From contig CAWCBH010000003.1 of the NCBI GenBank assembly GCA_963793785.1, forward strand, positions 1,550,001-1,614,000: a stretch of 64,000 bases of DNA, written 5' to 3'. Each line of letters starts with the position of its first letter. The first letter of the stretch is position 1. A model generated the notes under the pieces. That model made no database searches, was not told the origin of the DNA, and saw only the letters and a program-made list of their open reading frames with translations. The DNA comes from CAWCBH01 sp963793785 (GTDB lineage: Bacteria > Actinomycetota > Thermoleophilia > Solirubrobacterales > 70-9). The position numbers and the translations under genes were made by a program. Shown here piece after piece: positions 16,379-25,247 of the stretch.

Positions 16379-17635
16379 GTGGCCGTAGACACCAGCGAAG
16401 TCTCGAAGCTCGACGTGGAGCCAGGAACGCTGCCGGAGACGATGGCGGCATGGGTGATCCGCCAGGAGCGCGAGGGCGAGCCGACCGACGCCTTCCAGCT
16501 GGAGGAGATCGAGGTTCCCGAGCCCGGTGCCTTCGAGGTGATCGTGCGGGTGATGGCGGCCGGGGTCAACTTCAACAACGTCTGGGCGGCGCTCGGCAAG
16601 CCCGTGTCGGTCTTCGGCTACGGCGACCACCCCGAGTACGGCCACCACATCGGCGGCTCCGACGCCTCCGGGATCGTCTGGAAGGTCGGCGAGGGCGTCA
16701 CCAGGTGGAAGCCCGGCGACGAGGTCGTCGTCCACTGCAACCAGGCCTCCTACGAGGACGTCGAGGTGCACGGCCTCGACCCGATGGCGGCGCCCAGCCA
16801 GCAGATCTGGGGCTATGAGACCACCTGGGGCTCCTTCGCTCAGTTCACCAAGGTGCAGGCGCAGCAGCTCCTCCCCCGCCCCCAAAACCTCAGCTGGGCG
16901 GACTCCTCCGCCTACGGGCTGACCTACTTCACCGCCTACCGGATGCTGGTCGACCAGTGCAAGGTCCAGCCCGGCCACAACGTGCTGGTCTGGGGCGCGG
17001 CCGGCGGCCTCGGCGTCTTCGCGGTTCAGCTCTGCAAGGCGGCGGGCGCCAACGCGGTCGGCGTCGTTTCCTCGGCCGAGAAGGGACAGCTGGTCAAGCA
17101 ACTCGGCGCCGTCGACTTCATCGATCGCAACGAGTTCGCAGGGATGATGCGCAAGGGCGGCGAGTCTGCCGAGGAGGAGAAGGCGCGATTCAAGGAGTCC
17201 CGGGGCTTCGCGAAGCGGGTCAAGGAGATCCTCGGCGACGCGCCCGACTTCGTCTTCGAGCACGTCGGTCAGGCGACGTTCCCGACCTCCGTCTTCGTCG
17301 TCAAGCCGTTCGGCAAGGTGGTGATCTGCGGCGCCACTTCGGGCTACACGCTCGACTTCGACGTTCGCTACCTGTGGATGCGCCAGAAGCAGATCATCGG
17401 CTCCCACTTCGCGAACGCCTATGAGTGCATGCGCGCCAACCAGCTGATGGCGGAAGGAAAGATCCGGCCGGTGCTATGGCAGACGATGGGCTTCGAGGGA
17501 GTGCCGGATGCACACCAGCTCATGCACGAGAACAAGCACCTCGGCAAGATCTCGATCCTGGTCGGGGCGGAGTCCGAAGACCAAGGCCAGGCCGAGGAGG
17601 GCCCGGGGGCGATTCGCGCCGAGGTCGGCGCGTGA
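16379..17635 (+). CDS. ccr: Crotonyl-CoA carboxylase/reductase
   Basis: Reductively carboxylates crotonyl-CoA to ethylmalonyl-CoA with NADPH, the committing step of the ethylmalonyl-CoA pathway. The 418-aa medium-chain reductase starts at GTG 16379 with AAGGAG at 16369-16374, so it has a normal leader. The N-terminal part has NFNNVWAALGKPVSVFGYGD and HHIGGSDASGIVWKVGEGV, both characteristic of Ccr rather than quinone reductases. GLTYFTAYRML and VLVWGAAGGLGVFAVQLCK mark the nucleotide domain, and CGATSGYTLDFDVRYLWMRQ the C-terminal part. The other pathway enzymes lie 4-16 kb downstream. Confidence 0.95.
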   Translation: MAVDTSEVSKLDVEPGTLPETMAAWVIRQEREGEPTDAFQLEEIEVPEPGAFEVIVRVMAAGVNFNNVWAALGKPVSVFGYGDHPEYGHHIGGSDASGIVWKVGEGVTRWKPGDEVVVHCNQASYEDVEVHGLDPMAAPSQQIWGYETTWGSFAQFTKVQAQQLLPRPQNLSWADSSAYGLTYFTAYRMLVDQCKVQPGHNVLVWGAAGGLGVFAVQLCKAAGANAVGVVSSAEKGQLVKQLGAVDFIDRNEFAGMMRKGGESAEEEKARFKESRGFAKRVKEILGDAPDFVFEHVGQATFPTSVFVVKPFGKVVICGATSGYTLDFDVRYLWMRQKQIIGSHFANAYECMRANQLMAEGKIRPVLWQTMGFEGVPDAHQLMHENKHLGKISILVGAESEDQGQAEEGPGAIRAEVGA

Positions 17636-17651
17636 TCGCCCGGCAGCGCTG

Positions 17652-17945
17652 ATGGCCGAGGTCTGCAACGTCGACTGGCGGGTGACCCCGTTTCGGGCCG
17701 ATCGCTGGCTGGCGCTCTGGGAGCCCGCGGCGGCGCGGATGCCCGCCTTCGGCGCCAAGAGCTGGTCGCTGACCCGCGCGATCGACGACCCGCTTGCCTT
17801 CCGTCAGTCGGCGGTCTGGGAGTCCCGGGACGACTTCGAGCGCTACTGGTACTCGGAGGAGATCGAGGCCGCGCGGCGCGAGATCATCGACCTCTACTCG
17901 AAGCCGGTCATCACCACCTGGCACTCGCTGGTAGCGGCGAGCTAG
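17652..17945 (+). CDS. Small alpha/beta-barrel-like hypothetical protein, 97 aa
   Basis: Follows ccr after 16 bases on the same strand and is probably co-transcribed with it. The 97-aa protein has aromatic-rich segments (W-R-V-T-P-F-R-A-D-R-W-L-A-L-W-E-P and F-E-R-Y-W-Y-S-E-E) and no signal peptide. The pattern recalls dimeric ferredoxin-like folds such as the antibiotic-biosynthesis monooxygenase family, but no diagnostic motif is seen. The stop codon lies in a short AGCTAG tandem repeat. Function unknown. Confidence 0.72.
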   Translation: MAEVCNVDWRVTPFRADRWLALWEPAAARMPAFGAKSWSLTRAIDDPLAFRQSAVWESRDDFERYWYSEEIEAARREIIDLYSKPVITTWHSLVAAS

Positions 17946-17959
17946 AGCTAGAGCTAGAG
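17940..17959. repeat. Six-base tandem repeat at convergent gene ends
   Basis: AGCTAG is repeated three times plus two bases between the convergent 3' ends of the 97-aa gene and the glycosyltransferase. Both stop codons lie inside or at its border. No function is apparent. Confidence 0.6.
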
Positions 17960-18952
17960 GCGCGGCAGCTCGGCCAGCGGAGTCGACGCGAGCGCGGTCT
18001 GCTCCTCGTCGATCAAGTGGGTGGCACGGCCGAGCTCGAAGGAAAGCCGCCGCTGTGTGGCCGGGCCGCGCCCCAGCGCGTAGCCGAGCATCTGGCCGAT
18101 CGCGTTGGCGACCAGGCCGAGAGCCAGGACCGGGACCAGGCCGGCGCCGCGGGCGGGGTAGGAACGTCGCACGTCGGGCAGGGAGCGAGACAGTCGCAGC
18201 AGCGGCATCAGCGGCGATCCTGCGACCCAGACGAAGCGGCGAAGAGCACTCCAGCGGCGCAGGCGGGCCCGGTTGGCGGCGAAGGTGCGGCCGCCGTTGA
18301 ACTCCGAGCTGAGGTGAGAGCCCAGCCGGGAAGCATTGAGGTGCCGTGAGACCGCTCGCGGCTCCCTGAACAGCCGCTGGCCGGCCGCCCGCATGTCCTC
18401 CTGAAGCACCCACTCGACCTCCAGCATCCGGTCGAGCTCGGTTCCGTAGGCGAGCAGCGCGTCGCGCTTGTAGGAAGTGTGGTGGCCGGGCAGCTCGCTC
18501 GCCTCGCCGCCGCCGACCGGCGCCACAGCGGGACCGAAGTCGCTGAACAGGTGAGCCCAGCTGGTCTCGGTCCCGGGATTGGCGTTCTCCAGCGTGCCGC
18601 CCACCGCCACCCAAGGACCGGCATGGGCCTCGATCAGCGCCGCAGCCCAATCCGGTCCCGGGAACGAATGCTCCTCGGCACAGCAGACGATCGGCGCCCC
18701 GGCTGCCCGGACACCGGCGGCGAAAGCCGCGCCGGTGGACACGAAGGGCCCGGCTTCCACCACCTTCGCGGCGGCGAAGCCCTGCAGCTCGCCGAGGTCG
18801 AAATCGCCCTCGGCTCGCGACTGGGCGACGATCACCAGCTCGATTCGCTCGCGGGCGGTCTGGGCACGGAGATGGTGCAGGGTCCGGCGAACCGCTCCGA
18901 GATCGGCCGGCGTGACCAAAACGACCGAGATCTCTGCCGCGGCCGGGTTCAT
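17954..18952 (-). CDS. Family 2 glycosyltransferase-like protein (downstream copy)
   Basis: A 332-aa GT-A-fold protein beginning A-E-I-S-V-V-L-V-T-P. The pattern is that of GT2 enzymes: C-C-A-E-E-H-S-F-P-G-P-D in place of the usual acidic metal motif, then ELPGHHTSYKRDAL and VEWVLQEDMRAAG. The C-terminal third has hydrophobic segments (WVAGSPLMPLLRL, VLALGLVANAIGQMLGYAL) that may anchor it in the membrane. It is a clear tandem duplicate of the next gene: same length, same order of motifs. The two overlap by four bases. The acceptor is unknown; a cell-surface polysaccharide is likely. Confidence 0.83.
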   Translation of the reverse strand: MNPAAAEISVVLVTPADLGAVRRTLHHLRAQTARERIELVIVAQSRAEGDFDLGELQGFAAAKVVEAGPFVSTGAAFAAGVRAAGAPIVCCAEEHSFPGPDWAAALIEAHAGPWVAVGGTLENANPGTETSWAHLFSDFGPAVAPVGGGEASELPGHHTSYKRDALLAYGTELDRMLEVEWVLQEDMRAAGQRLFREPRAVSRHLNASRLGSHLSSEFNGGRTFAANRARLRRWSALRRFVWVAGSPLMPLLRLSRSLPDVRRSYPARGAGLVPVLALGLVANAIGQMLGYALGRGPATQRRLSFELGRATHLIDEEQTALASTPLAELPRL

Positions 18953-19947
18953 AGCTGCGGAAGCACGGCCAGCGGCGTCGCTTCCAGCTTCGCCTGCTCG
19001 CGATCAGTGAGGTGAGGGGTGCGGTCGAGCTCGAACGAGAGCCGCCGCATCATCACCGAGCGGGCGCCGAGCGCGTAACCGAGCATCTGGCCGGCCGCGT
19101 TGACTACCAGGCCGAGCGCCAGCGCCGGGATCAGGCTCCAGCTCCGAGCCGGATAGGCGCGTCGCACGTCGGGCAGGCAGCGAACCAGGCGAACGGCCGG
19201 CAGCAGCGGGGATCCGGCAACCCAGACCAGGCGGCGAAGGCGGCTCCATCCCCTCAGCCGGGCGCGGTTGGCGGCAAAGATCCACCCGCCCTGGAACTCC
19301 GCCCGCAGGTGCGGACGCAGCCGCGAGGCATTCAGATGTCGCAGGACGGCCCGCGGTTCGCTGAGCAGGCGCTCACCGACCGCGCGAAGGTCGTCGTGCA
19401 GGACCCATTCGACCTCCAGCATCAGATCCAGCTCGCGGTCGTAACGGCTCAAGACCTCGCGTTTGTAGGCGGTGTTGTGGCCGGGCAGCTCAATGGCCTC
19501 GCCCCCTCGCAGCGGCGGAACCGCGCAGCCGAAGTCGGTGAACAGGTGGGCCCAGCTGATCCTGGAGCGCGGATTCGCGTTCGTCATCGCTCCCCCGACG
19601 GCGGCCCAGGGACCGGAGTGCGCTTCGATCAGGGCCGCCGCCCATCCGGGCTCGGGGAAGGAATGCTCCTCGACGCAGGCGACGATCGGCGCAGTCGCGG
19701 CTCGGAAGCCGGCCGCCAGCGCCGCCCCCGCCGCCTCGAGCTCCCCGACGTCGACCACGCGCAGCCCGGCAAAGCCCTCGGCCTCGTCGCGATCAAGGTC
19801 GAGATCGAGCGCGAACGGGGAGACGATCACCAGCTCGATTCGGTCGCGGGCGGTCTGGTTGCGCAGGTGGCAGAGGGTGCGGCGGATCGGGTCCAGGCCC
19901 GCGCGAGTGACGAGGACGACCGAGATCTCAGCGCCCGGGCCGGTCAC
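18949..19947 (-). CDS. Family 2 glycosyltransferase-like protein (upstream copy)
   Basis: A 332-aa paralogue of the adjoining gene, with E-I-S-V-V-L-V-T-R at the N-terminus, ACVEEHSFPEPGWAAALIEA, ELPGHNTAYKREVL and VEWVLHDDLRAVG. The membrane-anchor-like region is also conserved (VWVAGSPLLPAVRLV, LALGLVVNAAGQMLGYAL). It is first in the pair and overlaps the second by ATGA. It begins 19 bases after clpS ends on the same strand. Two near-equal copies suggest sequential addition of related sugars, or recent duplication; neither can be told from sequence. Confidence 0.83.
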   Translation of the reverse strand: MTGPGAEISVVLVTRAGLDPIRRTLCHLRNQTARDRIELVIVSPFALDLDLDRDEAEGFAGLRVVDVGELEAAGAALAAGFRAATAPIVACVEEHSFPEPGWAAALIEAHSGPWAAVGGAMTNANPRSRISWAHLFTDFGCAVPPLRGGEAIELPGHNTAYKREVLSRYDRELDLMLEVEWVLHDDLRAVGERLLSEPRAVLRHLNASRLRPHLRAEFQGGWIFAANRARLRGWSRLRRLVWVAGSPLLPAVRLVRCLPDVRRAYPARSWSLIPALALGLVVNAAGQMLGYALGARSVMMRRLSFELDRTPHLTDREQAKLEATPLAVLPQL

Positions 19948-19966
19948 CTGTCGCCAGCCGTGGCGA

Positions 19967-20257
19967 TCAGTGCTGCTCCAGCGGCGCCATCGTCAGCCCG
20001 GCCGTCTTCAGCTGGTCCCAATAGAGCTCAGCCGGCTCTCGTGGTCCGGTCCAGACGATCGCCTGACCGGATCCGTGGATCTGCTCCGCGAACTGGTGAC
20101 CGCGCTCCACAGAGATTCCCGGAATCACCCGCGCCAGCGTCCGCGCCACGTGGTCGAAGGTGTTGTGGTTGTCGTTGCGGACGATTACCTGCCAGTTCCC
20201 GCCCAGGCCCGAGCCCGGTCCGGCATCGCGCGGCCGCTCCACGGTCGTCGTCGACAT
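19967..20257 (-). CDS. clpS: ATP-dependent Clp protease adaptor ClpS
   Basis: N-end-rule adaptor that delivers substrates to ClpAP/ClpCP. The 96-aa protein has the core W-Q-V-I-V-R-N-D-N-H-N-T-F-D-H-V (about 22-37), including the Asn-Asp and His that bind N-degrons, and the G-H-Q-F-A-E-Q-I-H segment. Length is normal. No clp ATPase gene is in the window. TACGCT lies seven bases before the start on the minus strand (20270-20265), so the mRNA may be leaderless. Confidence 0.93.
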   Translation of the reverse strand: MSTTTVERPRDAGPGSGLGGNWQVIVRNDNHNTFDHVARTLARVIPGISVERGHQFAEQIHGSGQAIVWTGPREPAELYWDQLKTAGLTMAPLEQH

Positions 20258-20264
20258 CAGGCGA

Positions 20265-20270
20265 AGCGTA
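20265..20270 (-). promoter_or_regulatory. Candidate -10 element of clpS
   Basis: TACGCT on the minus strand, seven bases before the ATG, with no Shine-Dalgarno sequence between. It belongs to the leaderless series. Confidence 0.4.
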
Positions 20271-20275
20271 GCCCG

Positions 20276-20965
20276 CTAAAAGGGGCTGGGAACCCTGACC
20301 ACGACGTCGTCGAAGCTCGCCACGGCGCCGTCGGCGTTGCGGGCGGATCCGACGGAGACGCTCGCGAACCGGCCTCGCAGAGAGCCGGCGCTGTCGTCAG
20401 TCAGGACGGCGAGACGCTTGTCGCCGATGTGGACCAACAGCCGGCAATCGTCGGGGTCCCGGGTCTCGGTCAGGTTGAAGGCGCGCAGCCGCACTTCGGT
20501 GGCCCGGTTGGTCCCCTTGATGCGGCGGATGTTCTTGCCGACGGCGAGGAACCGAAGGGTGCCGTCGGGGAGCTGCTTGCGAAGCTGAAACTTCTTCTGC
20601 AGCGGGAACACAGCCAGCTGGTACTTGCCACCACCGCCGTTGCGGAGGTTGATCGCCAGGAACATCCGCTGTCGCATCTCACGCGGGGTGCCGCTCAGCA
20701 ACCGCACCGTGGCCCCGATCTCGAGGTCCCTGCCGACGACCGGGGTGCGGTAGATGCACTCGCCGGTGCGCGTGCCGACCTCAGTCTTCAGCGCCCGCGG
20801 CGAGCCGCCCCGGTCGCAGTTGCGACCCGAGAGCTTGACCATCTGCGCCCGGCGCGAGGTGGTGTCCATGTCGTTGCTGTAGATCCCCACTGCGCCCACG
20901 GCCGATACCGCCAGCGTCAGGCAGGCGGCGACGGCGAGAAGGGCGATTGGGAGGCGCATTCTCAT
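20276..20965 (-). CDS. Hypothetical exported protein, 229 aa
   Basis: Secreted or membrane-anchored protein. M-R-M-R-L-P-I-A-L-L-A-V-A-A-C-L-T-L-A-V forms a signal-like helix and the rest is beta-rich and basic. It has five cysteines outside the signal region or at its edge, and no family I recognise. The C-terminal F-A-S-V-S-V-G-S-A-R-N-A-D-G-A-V-A-S-F-D is reminiscent of a concanavalin/LamG-like jelly-roll end. I choose 20965 over the further upstream M at 21058 because the extra 31 residues do not look like a signal and would overlap the divergent mutase start. Confidence 0.7.
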   Translation of the reverse strand: MRMRLPIALLAVAACLTLAVSAVGAVGIYSNDMDTTSRRAQMVKLSGRNCDRGGSPRALKTEVGTRTGECIYRTPVVGRDLEIGATVRLLSGTPREMRQRMFLAINLRNGGGGKYQLAVFPLQKKFQLRKQLPDGTLRFLAVGKNIRRIKGTNRATEVRLRAFNLTETRDPDDCRLLVHIGDKRLAVLTDDSAGSLRGRFASVSVGSARNADGAVASFDDVVVRVPSPF

Positions 20966-21056
20966 CGCTGAGGGTGCGGACGCGAGGCGGCCGCACGGGA
21001 AGCCTAAACACAGCCACGGCGAGAAGGTGCGCCCGGACCCAAATATCATGTCGGGC

Positions 21057-23052
21057 ATGAGCGCTCACCGGCTCCCCGAGCGCGATCGCCCATGGGTGAT
21101 GCGGACCTACGCCGGGCACTCGGACGCCCGGCGCTCGAACGAGCTCTACCGGCGCAACCTCAGGAAGGGCCAGACGGGACTCTCGGTGGCCTTCGACCTG
21201 CCGACCCAGACCGGATACGACCCGGACCACATCCTCGCCCGGGGCGAGGTCGGCAAGGTCGGCGTCTCGATCGCCCACAAGGGCGACATGCACTCCCTCT
21301 TCGACGCCATCCCGCTCGACGAGATGAACACCTCGATGACGATCAACGCCACCGCCGCCTGGCTGCTTGGCCTCTACGTCACGGTCGCCGAGGAGAACGG
21401 GATCGAGCGCTCGGCGCTCAAGGGCACGACCCAGAACGACATCATCAAGGAGTACCTCTCGCGCGGCACCTACGCCTTCCCGCCCGAGCCCTCGATGCGG
21501 TTGATCGCCGACACCGTCGCCTTCGCGGTCAACGAGGTGCCGAGCTGGAACCCGACCAACATCTGCTCCTACCACCTGCAGGAGGCGGGGGCGACTCCGG
21601 TGCAGGAGATCGCCTACGCGCTGTCGACCGGGATCGCGGTGCTCGACGAGGTCAAGCGCCGCGGCCAGGTCTCCGACGCCGACTTCCCGAAGGTCTTCGG
21701 GCGCATCTCCTTCTTCGTCAACGCCGGCATCAGGCTGATCGAGGAGATCGCAAAGCTTCGTGCGATGGGCCGGCTCTGGACCCAGATCGGCCGCGACCGC
21801 TACGGGGTCACCGATCCGAAGATGCTGCGCTTCCGCTACGGCGTCCAGGTCAACTCGCTCGGCCTGACCGAGGCCCAGCCGGAGAACAACGTGCAGCGGA
21901 TCGTTCTCGAGGCGCTTGCCGTGACCCTCTCCCGCGACGCCCGGGCCCGGGCGATCCAGCTGCCGGCCTGGAACGAGGCGATGGGCCTGCCACGCCCCTG
22001 GGACCAGCAGTGGAGCCTGAGGATCCAGCAGGTGCTGGCGATGGAGACCGACCTGCTCGAGTATCCGGACGTCTTCGAGGGCTCGACGGTGATGGAGGGT
22101 CTGGTCGAGGAGCTGACCGAGGGAGCGCGGGCCGAGATGGCCGTGGTCGACGAGCACGGCGGCGCGGTCGAGGCGGTCCCGTACATGAAGGCCCGCCTGG
22201 TCGAGTCCCACCGCGAGCGGGTGGCGCGGATCGAGCGCGGCGAGCTGAGCGTCGTCGGCCAGAACGTCTTCACGGAGGGCGAGGACTCGCCGCTGACCGC
22301 CGGGGCAGACGGCGGCATCCTCACCCCCGATCCCGAGGTCGAGCGCGAGTGCGTCGAGTCACTCGAGCGCTGGCGCGCCGAGCGCGACGAGGCAGCGGTC
22401 CAGAAGGCGCTGCAGGAGCTGGCGCGGGTCGCCGCCAGCGAGGACGAGAACGTGATGCCGGCGACGATCGAGGCGGCGAAGGCGGGCGCGACGACCGGCG
22501 AATGGGCGGAGGCCTTGCGCGCCACCTTCGGCGACTACCGGGCGCCGACCGGGGTTGACGGCGCCGCCCCGATCGGCGACCGCGATCAGCTGCTGGCGGT
22601 CCGCGAGCGCGTCGCCGAGGTCTCCAAGGCCCTCGGGCACCCGCTCCGGATCCTGGTCGGGAAGCCGGGCCTCGACGGTCACTCCAACGGCTCCGAGCAG
22701 GTGGCGCTGCGGGCCCGCGACGTCGGCATGGAGGTCATCTACCAGGGCATCCGCCTGACCCCGGAGCAGATCGCCAGCCTCGGCGCTGCAGGAAGACGTC
22801 GACGTGGTCGGGCTTTCGATCCTCTCGGGCTCGCATCTGGAGCTGGTGCCGGAGGTGGTCCGGCTGCTGAAGGCCGAGGACGTCGAGGTGCCGGTCGTCG
22901 TCGGCGGGATCATCCCCGAGGCGGACGCGAAGCGGCTGCGCGATGCCGGCGTCGCGGGCGTCTACACGCCGAAGGACTTCGACCTCAACAGGATCATGAT
23001 CGAGATCGTCGAGCTGGTCGCCGCGCGTAGCGCACAACCACAACCGGCATGA
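21057..23052 (+). CDS. ecm: Ethylmalonyl-CoA mutase (B12-dependent), frameshifted
   Basis: Converts (2R)-ethylmalonyl-CoA to (2S)-methylsuccinyl-CoA with adenosylcobalamin. PWVMRTYAGHS, LRKGQTGLSVAFDLPTQTGY and LARGEVGKVGV near the N-terminus are typical of Ecm/MeaA rather than methylmalonyl-CoA mutase. The C-terminal B12 domain has G-K-P-G-L-D-G-H-S-N-G-S-E-Q, with the cobalt-ligand His. The frame breaks near 22788; deleting one base gives A-L-Q-E-D-V-D-V-V-G-L-S-I-L-S-G-S-H. It is then 664 aa (1996 bases is 3x665+1). The ATG at 21048 is an alternative start. The stop overlaps the next ATG. Confidence 0.9.
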
Positions 23053-23613
23053 GCGTGAACGGAGATCGCTCGGCCTGGCTGCGTTGCTACCGCTGCTGGT
23101 CGCAGAACCTCGAGATCCAGATCCACTACGACGCGATCCGCCGGGTCGACCCCGAGTCGGGGACGCCGACCGACGGCGTCGAAGAGGTCCAGGAGTCGGT
23201 GGTCCAGTGCCTGGACTGCATGCATGACCAGCCCCACCTGGTGCTGCAGGGCGATCGCGTCGTCCCGATCGAGGACCGCTGGGAGCGGATGGTCGCCGGC
23301 ACGCCGTGGGTCGCCTCCTGCACGGTCACCGTGGACCAGGACCAGGTCGAGACCTGCTCCGGTCCGGAGGCGGCGCGAGGCACTCACCTACGGCGCCTTC
23401 GGCGATCCCGGCACCCGCGAGTTCTTCACCCACGTGCGCTTCCACAAGCACGACGACGAGCGGATCGTCGTCCACATGCTGGTCGAGCTCTACGCGCGCT
23501 CCGCCGAGGAAGCGAGCGAGGTGCTCGAAGACGCGGCCCGGGGGCAGCTGGAGATCACCTCGCTGGCCGAGGAGTCACGGCCGCCGGCCCACGCGTCCGA
23601 CGAAGCACACTGA
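23049..23613 (+). CDS. Zinc-ribbon-like hypothetical protein, frameshifted
   Basis: About 187 aa after removal of one extra base near 23378, where P-E-A joins R-E-A-L-T-Y-G-A-F-G-D-P. Two Cys pairs, CYRC (about 13-16) and CLDC (about 58-61), could bind one zinc. The C-terminal half has D-D-E-R-I-V-V-H-M-L-V-E-L-Y-A-R and a mixed alpha/beta pattern. Its ATG overlaps the ecm stop, so it is coupled to the mutase. A role in mutase assembly or regulation is possible but unsupported; it does not resemble MeaB. Confidence 0.7.
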
Positions 23614-23790
23614 GCGAATTCCGCCCGCGTGCTCGCTCCCGCGCGGCCCCGCCTCATCACACCCGGAAGCCTGCGTGGCCGCGCTCTCGCGTCCGCCGCG
23701 GGCGGGGCGTACCCCTCCGAGCGGCTTGTACTGCGAGGGCCGCCGGCAGGCGGGCCGAGGAGTTGAGCGAGGAGGGGTGAGACCCGACCG

Positions 23791-24036
23791 CTACTTGGAT
23801 CGAGTTGGGCCGGGTTGCTCCGGCGTGTTCTCGTGGCGGGGCGCGGCGGGCCGCTTGGCGCCCTTCTCGCCCGGGTCCTTGACCGCAGACGCGGCCGCCT
23901 TCGCCTTGTCCTTGAGGCTGCCCTTGCCCTTGGCGATCTCGCGCAACTCCCCGGCGTCCGCCTTCAGCGCCTCGGTGCCGCCGCGCTTATCGATCGTGTC
24001 TTTCGCCTTGTCGGCAAGTCGCTTGAAATTGACCAC
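23791..24036 (-). CDS. Small Lys/Ala-rich protein, 81 aa
   Basis: Highly charged, low-complexity protein: V-N-F-K-R-L-A-D-K-A-K-D-T-I-D-K-R-G-G at the start and a Pro-rich tail. The pattern of helical D-K-A-K-D repeats recalls small actinobacterial proteins annotated as Rv0909/MT0933-like antitoxins, but there is no toxin gene beside it and the match is only by style. It follows the secreted hydrolase gene at the other side and precedes 177 bases of empty DNA. Confidence 0.55.
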   Translation of the reverse strand: MVNFKRLADKAKDTIDKRGGTEALKADAGELREIAKGKGSLKDKAKAAASAVKDPGEKGAKRPAAPRHENTPEQPGPTRSK

Positions 24037-24068
24037 CGTCGTCTCCTTCCTGATCGTCTACTGGGGAG

Positions 24069-25247
24069 CTACCCGGCGCGCCGCCGCGCGAACCTCCCGA
24101 CCAGCTCCCGGTAGGCCGAGAATGCCGGCTTGGCCGAGTAGTCGTCGCGCAGCAGCCCGTAGTGGTGCTGGAAGTTCTGCGAGCCGGTGTTGTGGTCGCG
24201 GAGGTCGAACCAGCGGTAGTCGGTGACGTTGTAGGTGCCGCGAAACTCGTGCACCGCGCCGACCATCGCCCGTAGCGCGATCTCCTGCTGGACCTCGCTG
24301 CGCCCGGGCCCGGTGGGCCAGCCGTTCTCCTCGACGTGGATCGGGATCCGGGGCCCCAGCCGCGCGATCGGCATGAAGCACTGCCGCAGCTGGCTCATCG
24401 CCGCGACGATGCCGTCGCGCTCGTCGCCGGGCGCGCCGGCGGGCGGGAACACGGTGCCGGGATAGGCGTCGAGGCCCACCCACTCGACCGCGGCCCGGAA
24501 GCGGGGGCCGCCGTCGCGGAGCGTCTCCCAGAAGCTGCGCTCGCGGTCGGGGTCGGTGCGATAGGCCCAGTTGAATCCGATCTCCAGCTGCTCGTAGCCG
24601 CGCCGCCGGGCGACGTCGTCGGCGGCGATCACCCCTCGGATCAGCGCCTCGCGGGCGCCTTCGTAGGCGCTGTCGGAGGCGTCGGGGACGATCGGGTAGA
24701 AGTTGACCTCGTTGGCCACCTGGAGGCCGACCACCCCCGGGTTGCGGCCGAAGACGCGGGTCACGTTGCGCACGAATCGGACCCAGCGGCCGATCCGGCC
24801 CTCCTGGCGCTCGTCGGGGTGGTAGCGCAGCTGCAGCTCGACCAGGTAGCCGCGCCGCGTATATCCGTTCGCGCGGCGCAGGAACTTCTTGAAGCCCTCT
24901 GCTCGGAGCGACCAGAAGAAGCGGTTCAGGCGCAGCACGAACGGCGAGCCCGAAGGACGCAGCTCGCGCAGCGCGGCCAGGGTCTGCTTCCTGGTGCCGG
25001 GCGTGACCGGGACCCGCGGGCCGAGCGCCCCCGCCTCCCCCGCGGGGGTGATCCCGAACCGCACCCGCGGGCCGGGCAGGGCTTCGACCCCATCGGCGAC
25101 CGGGTCCCCGAGGCAGGCCTGCTGGGCGATCGACGGCTGGGCCGGCAGCGCGAACAGCGCCAGCGCCGCAAGTAAGGCGGCTGCTACGGCAGCGGAGGCG
25201 GACCGCGCCCGCTCAGGCGTCGGGATTGTTCGCCGCGCAGTAGGCAT
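24069..25247 (-). CDS. Secreted glycoside-hydrolase-like protein (TIM-barrel type)
   Basis: A 392-aa exported protein with a signal region ending near A-L-P-A-Q-P-S-I-A-Q-Q. The mature part resembles clan GH-A hydrolases: G-L-Q-V-A-N-E-V-N-F supplies the likely acid/base Glu after Asn, and I-H-V-E-E-N-G-W-P-T-G-P-G supplies the likely nucleophile Glu. L-R-L-N-R-F-F-W and W-V-G-L-D-A-Y-P-G are other barrel strands. The family within GH-A is not clear. The start overlaps the DUF5995 gene by 35 bases, so the two are probably co-transcribed. The target polysaccharide is unknown. Confidence 0.72.
   Translation of the reverse strand: MPTARRTIPTPERARSASAAVAAALLAALALFALPAQPSIAQQACLGDPVADGVEALPGPRVRFGITPAGEAGALGPRVPVTPGTRKQTLAALRELRPSGSPFVLRLNRFFWSLRAEGFKKFLRRANGYTRRGYLVELQLRYHPDERQEGRIGRWVRFVRNVTRVFGRNPGVVGLQVANEVNFYPIVPDASDSAYEGAREALIRGVIAADDVARRRGYEQLEIGFNWAYRTDPDRERSFWETLRDGGPRFRAAVEWVGLDAYPGTVFPPAGAPGDERDGIVAAMSQLRQCFMPIARLGPRIPIHVEENGWPTGPGRSEVQQEIALRAMVGAVHEFRGTYNVTDYRWFDLRDHNTGSQNFQHHYGLLRDDYSAKPAFSAYRELVGRFARRRAG

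Noticed and set aside
17940..17959. Mobile-element end or CRISPR repeat at AGCTAG repeats
   Set aside because: Only 20 bases of perfect short tandem, no spacers and no transposase. A simple satellite between genes.
23614..23790. A small gene or regulatory RNA in the gap after the zinc-ribbon gene
   Set aside because: Only GC-rich sequence with one weak CCCCTCC/GGAGGGG pairing; no start with ribosome site or conserved frame.
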